Both the position numbers and the translations under genes were made by a program. Below the pieces are notes generated by a model. It was not told the DNA's origin, did not search any database, and saw only the letters and a program-made list of their open reading frames with translations. DNA of 12,938 bases from Bacteroides sp. UBA1317 (GTDB taxonomy: Bacteria > Bacteroidota > Bacteroidia > Bacteroidales > Bacteroidaceae): contig DBTL01000152.1 in the NCBI GenBank assembly GCA_002307035.1, positions 1 to 12,938 on the forward strand, in the 5' to 3' direction. Shown piece after piece: positions 1 through 8,201 of this stretch; within the stretch, counting starts at the first letter, position 1; the number at the start of each line of letters is the position of its first letter.

Positions 1-1
1 G

Positions 2-103
2 GGATTGAAGGAGGGAGATACGGTGATCGTAACCGGAAATATAAATCTGGCACACGAAGCACCTGTTTCTGTTGTTAAAAACCTACAGACCGGAAGCAAA
101 TGA
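2..103 (+). CDS. RND efflux membrane fusion (periplasmic adaptor) protein, C-terminal fragment
   Basis: Only the last 33 codons and the TGA stop are inside the window; the gene begins upstream. The fragment starts GLKEGDTVIVTGNINLAHEA, which matches the C-terminal membrane-proximal end of HlyD/AcrA-type adaptor proteins, where a G-L-x-x-G-D-x-V-(V/I)-x-x-G pattern is usual. Such proteins sit in the periplasm, commonly anchored to the inner membrane, and bridge an RND permease to a TolC-like outer membrane channel. The stop codon overlaps the ATG of the next gene (ATGA, 100-103), so the two are almost surely translationally coupled and work in the same complex. The identification rests on this short motif plus context; substrate cannot be told. 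Confidence 0.8.
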   Translation, partial: GLKEGDTVIVTGNINLAHEAPVSVVKNLQTGSK

Positions 104-3100
104 TAAAATTCTTAATACAACGTCCCATTGCGGTATTGATGGCATTTACAGCCTGCTTTATACTTGGTTTGGTAACATACTTCACCTTGCCGGTCTCTTT
201 GTTGCCCGACATATCTATACCCGAAATTACAGTGCAGGTGGCAGTTCCCAATACATCTGCCCGTGAATTGGAGAATACTGTAGTGAAGCCTATTCGTCAA
301 CAGTTGATTCAAATAGCGCAACTGAAAGATATGACTAGTGAAACACGAGATGGTGCAGGAATTATCAGACTTAGTTTTGAGCATGGTACAAATACTGATT
401 TAGCTTTTATTGAGGTGAATGAGAAAATTGATGCGGCAATGAACTATCTTCCGAAAGATACGGATCGTCCGAAAGTAGTAAAGGCTAGTGCTACGGATAT
501 ACCGGTGTTGTATCTCAACTTAACCTTGAAGAGTGACAGTATTTATGCCAAGACGGATGAAAAGACATTTCTCAATCTGTGTGAATTCGCTGAATCGGTA
601 ATCAAACGCCGGATAGAACAGTTACCGGAAGTATCGATGGTGGATGTTAGTGGGTTGCTGCAAAGGCAATTACAGATAGTGCCAGATATGAGCAAAATGG
701 CAATACTTGGATTGTCTATTGAGAATATTGAAGCGGCACTGACGCAGAATAATATTGAACCGGGAAGCATGACGGTGCGTGATGGTTATTATGAGTATAA
801 CATTAAGTTTTCCACTCTTCTCCGCACAGCGCAGGATGTAGAGAATGTCTATATCCGAAAAGAAGGCCGCATTATTCAGCTTAAAGAGTTCTGTAGTGTA
901 AACATTGTCCCGGAAAAAGAGAAAGGGATATCTGTTTCCAATGGGAAGCGGGCTGTGACACTGGCCATCATCAAGCAGGCAGATGAAAACATGGATAAGA
1001 TGAAAGCTTCGTTGATAAAGACTACGGATTATTTTGCACACATCTACCCGGATATTGAATTTAGCGTAAGCAGGAACCAGACGGAATTGCTAGATTATAC
1101 AATCTCTAACTTGCAACAAAACCTATCTCTTGGGTTTCTGTTTATCTGCATTGTGGCTGTATTGTTTCTAGGCGATGTGAAATCTCCTTTTATTATTGGA
1201 TTGAGTATGGTGGTGTCCATCGTAATCAGCTTTTTGTTATTCTATCTGTGCAATATGTCTTTGAATATTATCTCTTTGTCCGGCTTGATACTGGCACTGG
1301 GTATGATGATAGACAGTTCTATTATTGTGACGGAGAATATTTCGCAATATCGTGAGCGGGGTTATTCGTTGAGAAGGGCTTGCATAGCCGGAACTTCTGA
1401 AGTTGTTACACCTATGTTGAGTTCCTCGTTAACCACTATTGCAGTATTTGTACCGTTGATTTTTATGAGTGGCATTGCAGGGGCGATCTTTTTTGATCAG
1501 GCATTTTCGGTTACTGTAGGGTTGATGGTTTCTTATTTTACAGGAATTATGTTGTTGCCGGTGCTGTATATGTTGGTGTATGGTATGGGGATACGAAGGT
1601 TTAATTGGAAGATAAACAATCCATTGAAGGAGCATACTCTTGATACGTTTTACGATCGGGGAGTCGATTGGATTTTTGCGCATAAAACTCTCACGACAGT
1701 GTTTTGCATCGTCTCTATACCTCTTTGTGTCGTTTTGTTTTTCTTTATAGATAAGGAGAGAATGCCTAAAATAGATGAGAACGAATTGCTGGTGCGTGTG
1801 GAGTGGAACGAAAATATTCATATTGATGAAAACAGAAAGAGGGTAGATGGGCTGTTTCGTGAAATGAAAAATAAGACGGTGGAGCAAACGGCATCCATTG
1901 GGCAACAAGATTTTATTCTCAACAGAGAGCAAGAGTTATCCGCATCTGAGGCTGAATTATACTTTAAAACGGCTGAACCAAAAGAGATTGAGCCTTTACA
2001 GAAAGAAGTATATAAGGTATTAAAGCAGCAATACCCGTTAGCGGTGATCTCTTTTTCACCACCTAAAACGGTGTTTGAGAAGCTTTTTACAACGAATGAG
2101 GCGGATGTTGTGGCCGAACTCTATACTCGGAATAAAGAGAAGGCTCCGGTTGCCGGCGAATTGCGCAAATTGGAACAACGTTTTGCCGATAAAACCGGTG
2201 TGGCTCCCACAGGCATTGCTTTTGAAAATCAGTTGAATATTCGTATCAGTCAGGAGAAGTTGCTTTTGTATGGAGTATCTAATGATGAACTCTATCGAGA
2301 CTTGAAGACTATCTTTAAAGAAAACAGCGCTGCTATGCTGCATTCTTATCAGCAGTATCTACCTATTAATATTGCAGGAAATGAAAAAACTGTAAATAGG
2401 GTGCTGCAAGAAACACTTATACGCACGATTCCTGATAAGGATGGAGCTATGAATTATATCCCGCTCAGAGAACTGATAACGGTTACTCCGGCTGAAGACG
2501 TCAAAAGTATTACAGCAGGTAAAAACGGAGAGTACATTCCTTTTCGGTTCTATGATGTAAAGGCTCCCGAAAATTTAATGGCGAAAGCAAAGCAAGTGGT
2601 AGGAGAATCGGATGATTGGGACATGACTTTCTCGGGTAGCTTTTTCTCGAATAAAAAAATGTTGGATGAATTGGTGGTCATTCTGTTTGTATCCATTCTA
2701 CTGATGTATTTCATTCTGGCTGCTCAGTTCGAAAGTTTCGTGCAACCGTTGATCGTGTTGCTTGAAATTCCCATTGATGTAGCCTTTGCGTTGTTGCTGC
2801 TTTGGGTATGTGGGCATACGTTAAATTTAATGTCAGCCATTGGTCTGATCGTGACTTGCGGTATTATTATTAATGACTCTATTCTGAAATTGGATGCGAT
2901 TAATGAATTACGGAAAGCGGGTACTCCTTTACTTGAGGCAATTCACGAAGCAGGGAGACGTAGATTGCGCCCTATCATCATGACTTCATTGACCACCATT
3001 TTTGCCATGGTGCCACTGCTCTTTTCTTATGATATGGGGTCGGAATTGCAAAAACCTCTATCTATAGCTATGATAGGAGCAATGGTGATTGGTACATTGG

Positions 3101-3177
3101 TGAGCTTGTTTGTCATTCCGCTGGTCTATTGGTTCATTTACAGAGATAGAAGTGCCATATTAAGAATCAAAAAATAA
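100..3177 (+). CDS. RND-family efflux permease (first of two)
   Basis: A complete 1025-residue inner membrane transporter of the AcrB/CzcA (RND) superfamily, driven by the proton gradient. The N-terminus has the first membrane helix and the typical RPIAV start (residues 8-12), followed by a large periplasmic loop. TM2-TM6 lie at about 340-495 and the TM4 signature GMMIDSS is at 401-407. A second periplasmic loop spans about 550-850. The AAQFES motif at 874-879 and RRRLRPIIMTSLTT at 953-966 are RND hallmarks. TM4 keeps one aspartate (Asp405) where AcrB has two, and TM10 (GIIINDS, 921-927) lacks the AcrB lysine. Similar variants occur in a large RND branch of Bacteroidetes, so this need not mean inactivity. 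The start is fixed by the ATGA overlap with the adaptor gene. Substrate (drug, bile salt, metal or lipid) is unknown. Confidence 0.95.
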   Translation: MIKFLIQRPIAVLMAFTACFILGLVTYFTLPVSLLPDISIPEITVQVAVPNTSARELENTVVKPIRQQLIQIAQLKDMTSETRDGAGIIRLSFEHGTNTDLAFIEVNEKIDAAMNYLPKDTDRPKVVKASATDIPVLYLNLTLKSDSIYAKTDEKTFLNLCEFAESVIKRRIEQLPEVSMVDVSGLLQRQLQIVPDMSKMAILGLSIENIEAALTQNNIEPGSMTVRDGYYEYNIKFSTLLRTAQDVENVYIRKEGRIIQLKEFCSVNIVPEKEKGISVSNGKRAVTLAIIKQADENMDKMKASLIKTTDYFAHIYPDIEFSVSRNQTELLDYTISNLQQNLSLGFLFICIVAVLFLGDVKSPFIIGLSMVVSIVISFLLFYLCNMSLNIISLSGLILALGMMIDSSIIVTENISQYRERGYSLRRACIAGTSEVVTPMLSSSLTTIAVFVPLIFMSGIAGAIFFDQAFSVTVGLMVSYFTGIMLLPVLYMLVYGMGIRRFNWKINNPLKEHTLDTFYDRGVDWIFAHKTLTTVFCIVSIPLCVVLFFFIDKERMPKIDENELLVRVEWNENIHIDENRKRVDGLFREMKNKTVEQTASIGQQDFILNREQELSASEAELYFKTAEPKEIEPLQKEVYKVLKQQYPLAVISFSPPKTVFEKLFTTNEADVVAELYTRNKEKAPVAGELRKLEQRFADKTGVAPTGIAFENQLNIRISQEKLLLYGVSNDELYRDLKTIFKENSAAMLHSYQQYLPINIAGNEKTVNRVLQETLIRTIPDKDGAMNYIPLRELITVTPAEDVKSITAGKNGEYIPFRFYDVKAPENLMAKAKQVVGESDDWDMTFSGSFFSNKKMLDELVVILFVSILLMYFILAAQFESFVQPLIVLLEIPIDVAFALLLLWVCGHTLNLMSAIGLIVTCGIIINDSILKLDAINELRKAGTPLLEAIHEAGRRRLRPIIMTSLTTIFAMVPLLFSYDMGSELQKPLSIAMIGAMVIGTLVSLFVIPLVYWFIYRDRSAILRIKK

Positions 3178-3183
3178 ACTACA

Positions 3184-4701
3184 ATGAATTTTCATATTAT
3201 GATGAGGAGGAATTTTTTACGTATGGCTATTTGCTTGAACTTTGGATGTGCAGCTGTGCCTTCTCTTTTTGCTCAGACGAAAATAGTTTTAGACTTGCAA
3301 CGAACGATTGAATTGGCAAATGATAGTTCATTGGAAGCTTTTCGCATCAAGAATCTTTATCTGTCAGGCTATTGGGAATATCGCACTTATAAGGCAAACC
3401 GCCTTCCTAGTTTGACTTTGAATGCTACTCCTGCTGAATATAATAAGGATATTACGCAGCGATATGACTCGGAAAATGATGTGGATGTGTACCGTAGCCA
3501 ACAATCATATTATGCGTATGGTAATTTATCTGTTAAGCAGAATCTTGATTGGACGGGAGGTACTTTCTATTTGAATTCCAATCTTAGTTATATTCGCAGC
3601 TTTGGAGCCACTGATGCTACGCAATTTACCAGTGTGCCTTTAAGAATAGGCTACTCGCAGAGTTTGTTGGGTTATAATGCCTTTAAGTGGGATAAACGCA
3701 TAGAACCTTTGAAATATGAGAAAGTGAAGAAACAACTTATTTATAATATGGAAGCCGTCTCCGAGCAAGCTACTACTTATTTCTTTGCTTTAGCTATGGC
3801 GGATGCCAAATATAAATTAGCTCAGGATAATGTTGTCTCTAGTGATACTCTTTATCGGATGGGTGTGCAACGCCATAAGATCGCAGCTATCTCCCAAGCG
3901 GATCTGTTAACCTTGAAGCTTGATTTGGTGAATGCACGTAATACTTTGCAGAATACAACAATTTCTCGTAAACGGGCTATGTTTGCGTTGGCATCGTTTT
4001 TGGATATGGATAAAAACACGGAGATCCAATTAGATCTTCCCGGACATCCACGTGAGATTCTTATAATTGTAGACAAGGCGCTTAATTTGGCTAAAGAGAA
4101 CAATCCTGATTTTTTGGACTGGAAGCAGAATGTCTTGGAAGCACAACAGGCTTTGGATAAAGCAAAGAAAGAATCTGGTTTTAACGCCAGTCTTGATGCT
4201 AGCATCGGTTATAATCAGGTAGCGAATAATTTTAGTGATGCATATCATAGGCCTATGCAACAAGAACTGGTATCGGTTAGTTTCAGTGTCCCATTATTGG
4301 ACTGGGGGGTGAGTAAAGGCAAGCGTAATATGGCACAGAACAACTTGGAGGTGGTGAAAACGTCTTCACGTCAGAGTGAGGTAACTCTTGAAGAGGAGGT
4401 GATTATGACGGTCAATGACTTTAATATTCAGCAAAGCCTCATTGCAAGTGCTGAAGAAGCTCTTGATTTGTCTATTCTAGCTTATAATGAAACTCGTCAA
4501 CGCTTTGTGATTGGGAAAACGGATATCAATAGTCTTACGCTATCACTGAATAGGCAGCAGGAAGCTCAGCAAAATTATATATCAGCTTTGCAAAACTATT
4601 GGTTGAACTATTATAAGATAAGGAAGTTAACGTTGCATGACTTTGCCTCTGGTTTTTCTCTCTCTGAAAAGTTTGATTATAATTTAAACTCTCGTTGGTG
4701 A
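3184..4701 (+). CDS. TolC-like outer membrane efflux protein (OEP family)
   Basis: A 505-residue outer membrane factor forming the exit duct of the tripartite pump. A signal peptide ends at about Ala30 (SLFA before Gln31), with Arg8, Arg9 and Arg13 as its charged part. The rest has the twofold OEP arrangement of long amphipathic helices and beta segments. Visible landmarks are the first strand region around 115-165, long helices at about 175-270 and 310-330, the second-repeat strand with SVPLLDWG (368-375), and a final helix NYWLNYYKIRKLTLHDF (471-487). No lipobox is present, unlike many Gram-negative OEPs such as OprM. The gene begins 6 bases after the permease stop, so it is in the same operon. 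In-frame ATGs at 3199 and 3202 are alternative starts; the first is chosen because it is tightly spaced to the upstream gene. Confidence 0.93.
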   Translation: MNFHIMMRRNFLRMAICLNFGCAAVPSLFAQTKIVLDLQRTIELANDSSLEAFRIKNLYLSGYWEYRTYKANRLPSLTLNATPAEYNKDITQRYDSENDVDVYRSQQSYYAYGNLSVKQNLDWTGGTFYLNSNLSYIRSFGATDATQFTSVPLRIGYSQSLLGYNAFKWDKRIEPLKYEKVKKQLIYNMEAVSEQATTYFFALAMADAKYKLAQDNVVSSDTLYRMGVQRHKIAAISQADLLTLKLDLVNARNTLQNTTISRKRAMFALASFLDMDKNTEIQLDLPGHPREILIIVDKALNLAKENNPDFLDWKQNVLEAQQALDKAKKESGFNASLDASIGYNQVANNFSDAYHRPMQQELVSVSFSVPLLDWGVSKGKRNMAQNNLEVVKTSSRQSEVTLEEEVIMTVNDFNIQQSLIASAEEALDLSILAYNETRQRFVIGKTDINSLTLSLNRQQEAQQNYISALQNYWLNYYKIRKLTLHDFASGFSLSEKFDYNLNSRW

Positions 4702-4734
4702 TCTTTCTATTTTGGTGTTTAGATTGAGTCTTGG

Positions 4735-4747
4735 CACTCGAAGAGTG
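4735..4747 (+). other. Small hairpin in the gap before the second permease gene
   Basis: CACTC and GAGTG (4735-4739 and 4743-4747) form a perfect 5-bp stem with a GAA loop, 28 bases before the ATG at 4776. There is no T-run after it, so it does not look like a terminator. It may only affect mRNA folding in the 74-base gap, or be chance. Confidence 0.3.
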
Positions 4748-4775
4748 ATATTCATGTTTTATAAAGCAAGTATTG

Positions 4776-7700
4776 ATGACTAATAATAAAAGAACTGTTT
4801 CGTCTTTTACTCTAATTGTAACATTTATCTGTGTTGCACTGTTGGGGTTGGCACTGATACCTCTGCTGCCTGTTAAGTTGAATCCTTCACGAACATTACC
4901 GGGTTTCACGGTACAATTCGGCATGGCGGGTACATCTTCTCGTGTCGTAGAGATGGAGGCTACAGCTAAACTCGAAGCGATGCTGTCTCGTATTAAGGGC
5001 ATCAAAAATATCAACTCAACTTCGGGGAATGGATGGGGACGGATTACGGTTGAACTGGATAAACATGTTGATGTAAATGCGGCGCGCTTTGAAGCCTCCA
5101 CTATTGTCAGGCAAACATGGGCGCAATTGCCTCAAGGAGTTAGTTATCCGTATATTCGAATGAAGCAACCTGATGAAGATGCTTCGCGCCCATTTATGTC
5201 GTTTACTCTAAATGCTCCGTCTACTCCGATATTGATTCAGCAATATGCGGAAAACCACATAAAAACGCGCTTGGCACAGATACCGGGTGTTTATCAGATT
5301 GAATTGAATGGAGCTACTCCTATGGAGTGGAGGCTGGAGTATAATAGTGATCAACTTTCTCGTTTGGGGATAACACTAACGGATATTCAAAAAGCGATTT
5401 CTTATTATTATCAAAAATCCTTTTTAGGAACGTATGACGCTGAAACGGCTTCGGGCAATAAGCAATGGATACGATTGGCTTTAGTGCCTGAACATGATGG
5501 ATCATCCTTTGATGCGTCTCAAATTCAGGTTTCTTATTCAGAGGGTAAGCTGATACGACTTGATGAATTGGTAACGGTAGAGCGAGTAGAGGAGGTTCCA
5601 CAAAGTTATTTTCGCATCAACGGATTAAATTCTATTTATCTGTCTATTACAGCAGAAGAAACAGCTAATCAATTGCAATTAAGTGGCTTAATTATGCAGA
5701 AGATGCACGAGATAGAGCGTGCTTTGCCTGCAGGATATGAGATTCATACAAGTTACGATGCTACCGAATTTATTCGTGCAGAGCTGGATAAGATTTATTT
5801 TCGTACGGGACTTACAGTTTTAATTTTATTGGCGTTCGTTCTAATGATTACTTTGAATCTGCGCTATCTGTTTCTTATTATCACCAGTTTAAGCGTAAAC
5901 ATTGCTATCGCTATTATTTTCTATTACCTCTTTGGGCTAGAGATGCAACTCTATTCGCTGGCTGGTATCACCGTTTCACTCAATTTGGTGATAGATAACA
6001 CAATAGTTATGGCTGATCACATTTTACATCGTCGTAATCTGAAAGCTTTTATCTCTGTATTAGCGGCCACACTTACTACCATGGGAGCTTTGGTTATTAT
6101 CTTCTTTTTAGATGAAAAAATACGGCTGAATCTTCAGGATTTTGCAGCGGTTGTGATCGTCAATCTGGCAGTCTCACTTTTTGTCGCACTGTTCTTTGTT
6201 CCGGCTATGATCGATAAGATTCATCTTAAGAAAAACCATTCTCGCGCCTTCTTGGCTCGACGCCTTCCTTTTTTTCGACGCAATTCTTTATTTGTGAAAC
6301 GGATTACTGTGCATTTCACTCGGATCTATAGTGTACTGATACGATTTTTATGTCGCTGGAAGGTGACTGTTTGCTTAATTCTTATTCTGCTTTTCGGATT
6401 GCCGCTATTCTTACTTCCCGAAAAAATAGAAGGAGCGGGGAAGGTGACGAAAGTGTACAACAAGACGATTGGGAGCATCTTTTATAAGGAGACAGTGAAA
6501 CCTATTACCGATAAATACTTGGGAGGTAGTTTAAGATTGTTTGCTCAAAAAGTATACGAAGGTAGTTACTTTACCCGGAACGAAGAAGTTGTGTTGTATG
6601 CCAATGCGAACTTGCCAAATGGCAGCACGCTCGAGCAAATGAATGCGCTGATGAAAAGAATGGAAACTTATCTGAGCGAGTTTAAAGAGATTAAGCAGTT
6701 TCAGACATCTATATACAGCGCGCAACGAGCTACCATTAGCATTTACTTTGGCAAGGAGCATCAAAATAGTGGTTTCCCGTATACGCTGAAATCAAATATT
6801 GTCAGCAAGGCTCTCGAATTGGGTGGTGGAAGTTGGGGAGTATATGGATTGCAAGATCAGGGATTTAGCAATGATGTGCGTGAAGGGGCCGGTTCTTTTA
6901 GAATAAAGATGTATGGCTATAATTATGATGAATTATATCATTGGGCAGAAAACTTGAAAGAAAGACTCTTGGAGCATCGAAGAATAAAGGAGGTGCTCAT
7001 TAATTCGGAATTCTCTTGGTGGAAAGATGATTATCAGGAATTCTTTTTTGATTTGGACAAAGCGAAAATGGCGCAACAAGATGTTCAAGCCAGTACATTG
7101 TTTGATGCTATCAATCCTATATTTGGCAAAAACATAGAGTGTGGTTCTGTGGTAACAGATAATGGAGTGGAACAAATAAAGCTATCTTCTCGTCAGTCTG
7201 GTGAATATGATATTTGGGCTATGCAGAATTATCCTTACGGAGACGATACTCAGCGGTATAAGCTCTCGGAACTGGCCGATATTGGTAAGGGACAGATGCC
7301 TCAGGAAATAGCCAAAGAAAATCAACAATATAGATTATGCCTTCAATATGAATATATTGGTTCATCCGAACAAGGGAATAAGATTTTGAAGAAAGATTTG
7401 GAAGAATTTAATAAAGAACTTCCGATGGGATACAGTGCTGAGTCGGATAGTAATGACTGGTCATGGGGCAAGAAGGAAAATAAACAGTATTTTTTGTTAT
7501 TGGTTGTTATAACCATTATTTTTTTCATAACCAGTATCTTGTTTAACTCTTTGAGGCAACCTTTGATTGTTCTATTTACTATACCCATTTCTTATATAGG
7601 AGTATTTCTCACCTTCTATTGGTTTAAATTAAATTTTGATCAGGGAGGTTTTGCTTCATTTATCCTTCTGTGTGGCATTACGGTAAATGCCAGTATTTAT

Positions 7701-7979
7701 GTGCTCAATGAATACAATGGTATTCGTCGGCAGCATCCGTCTATGAAGGTTTTGCATGCATATACTAAAGCATGGAATGCTAAAGCTACTCCAATTTTTC
7801 TCACAATTCTCTCTACTATACTTGGTTTTGTACCGTTTATGGTTGGTACAGAAAAAGAAGCTTTTTGGTTTCCTCTTGCTGCAGGCACAATTGGAGGATT
7901 GGCAATGTCTGTGGTGGGTGTATTCCTGTTTTTACCTGTTTTTACTCTTGCTAAAAGAGATGTAAGATCCTCGAAATAA
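4776..7979 (+). CDS. RND-family efflux permease (second, divergent)
   Basis: A complete inner membrane RND transporter of 1067 residues. Counting from Met at 4776: TM1 about 11-33, periplasmic loop to about 340, TM2-TM6 about 343-480, second half beginning with TM7 at about 527-548, periplasmic loop about 550-900, TM8-TM12 from about 904 to the end. The SLRQPLIVLFTIPIS stretch (925-939) matches the conserved start of TM9. TM4 has VIDNTIVMADHI (405-416) with the single Asp407; TM10 has GITVNASIYVLNEY (967-980) without the lysine seen in AcrB. It is clearly not a recent duplicate of the first permease: the periplasmic loops differ throughout. The reading frame extends to a TTG at 4773, but the adjacent ATG at 4776 is the likelier start. 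It follows the TolC-like gene after 74 bases on the same strand, so co-transcription is likely. Confidence 0.93.
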   Translation: MTNNKRTVSSFTLIVTFICVALLGLALIPLLPVKLNPSRTLPGFTVQFGMAGTSSRVVEMEATAKLEAMLSRIKGIKNINSTSGNGWGRITVELDKHVDVNAARFEASTIVRQTWAQLPQGVSYPYIRMKQPDEDASRPFMSFTLNAPSTPILIQQYAENHIKTRLAQIPGVYQIELNGATPMEWRLEYNSDQLSRLGITLTDIQKAISYYYQKSFLGTYDAETASGNKQWIRLALVPEHDGSSFDASQIQVSYSEGKLIRLDELVTVERVEEVPQSYFRINGLNSIYLSITAEETANQLQLSGLIMQKMHEIERALPAGYEIHTSYDATEFIRAELDKIYFRTGLTVLILLAFVLMITLNLRYLFLIITSLSVNIAIAIIFYYLFGLEMQLYSLAGITVSLNLVIDNTIVMADHILHRRNLKAFISVLAATLTTMGALVIIFFLDEKIRLNLQDFAAVVIVNLAVSLFVALFFVPAMIDKIHLKKNHSRAFLARRLPFFRRNSLFVKRITVHFTRIYSVLIRFLCRWKVTVCLILILLFGLPLFLLPEKIEGAGKVTKVYNKTIGSIFYKETVKPITDKYLGGSLRLFAQKVYEGSYFTRNEEVVLYANANLPNGSTLEQMNALMKRMETYLSEFKEIKQFQTSIYSAQRATISIYFGKEHQNSGFPYTLKSNIVSKALELGGGSWGVYGLQDQGFSNDVREGAGSFRIKMYGYNYDELYHWAENLKERLLEHRRIKEVLINSEFSWWKDDYQEFFFDLDKAKMAQQDVQASTLFDAINPIFGKNIECGSVVTDNGVEQIKLSSRQSGEYDIWAMQNYPYGDDTQRYKLSELADIGKGQMPQEIAKENQQYRLCLQYEYIGSSEQGNKILKKDLEEFNKELPMGYSAESDSNDWSWGKKENKQYFLLLVVITIIFFITSILFNSLRQPLIVLFTIPISYIGVFLTFYWFKLNFDQGGFASFILLCGITVNASIYVLNEYNGIRRQHPSMKVLHAYTKAWNAKATPIFLTILSTILGFVPFMVGTEKEAFWFPLAAGTIGGLAMSVVGVFLFLPVFTLAKRDVRSSK

Positions 7980-8008
7980 CGAACTCTTACCTTTTTTCCG
8001 CGAGCAAA

Positions 8009-8041
8009 TTACATACTTATGTCTCAATGAATGTAAATTTG
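8009..8041 (+). promoter_or_regulatory. Candidate promoter for htrA
   Basis: TAAATTTG at 8034-8041 is a full match to the Bacteroidetes -7 consensus TAnnTTTG. The -33 partner is weak (TTAC at 8009-8012, 21 bases upstream, against TTTG). Transcription would start near 8047-8050, leaving a leader of about 150 bases that contains most of the GTTAA/TTAAC cluster. This is inference from consensus only; a nearer promoter for another sigma factor cannot be excluded. Confidence 0.45.
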
Positions 8042-8053
8042 TCAGTTGTTGTC

Positions 8054-8181
8054 GTTAATCGCTGTTAAGCCGTTGATATCCACTGTTAAAAGAGAACAAA
8101 AAATGGTGACAAGTAGAATAACAGAATGATTTTTGTCGTTATTTTAACGTCAGTAATGTTAAATGATAATTCAATATTAAC
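8054..8181. repeat. Cluster of GTTAA/TTAAC pentamers upstream of htrA
   Basis: GTTAA occurs at 8054-8058, 8064-8068, 8085-8089 and 8158-8162. The reverse complement TTAAC occurs at 8144-8148 and 8177-8181, and a near copy, GTTGA, at 8072-8076. The first two are exactly 10 bases apart, one helical turn. CGTTA and TAACG at 8137-8141 and 8145-8149 form a perfect inverted repeat around TTT. A regulator binding site is possible, but the region is AT-rich, so part of the enrichment may be chance. Confidence 0.4.
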
Positions 8182-8201
8182 AAATTAAAATAGCGAATAA
8201 T

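Noticed and set aside
1429..1932. - strand open frame of 167 codons inside the first permease gene
   Set aside because: Fully inside a recognised RND gene on the other strand, with a His-, Gln- and Tyr-rich composition typical of antisense reading.
3204..3225. GAGGAGG followed by an ATG at 3223 as the true start of the TolC-like gene
   Set aside because: The spacing of 12 bases is long, and this start would remove Arg8, Arg9 and Arg13 from the signal peptide, leaving no charged part before the hydrophobic core.
4735..4747. Hairpin after the TolC-like gene as a terminator splitting the efflux cluster
   Set aside because: The stem is only 5 bp and no T-run follows, so there is no reason to infer a transcript end.
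4535..5101. Long - strand open frame of 188 codons across the end of the TolC-like gene and the start of the second permease
   Set aside because: It lies opposite two well-supported genes, has no family resemblance and a low-complexity composition, so it is a shadow frame.
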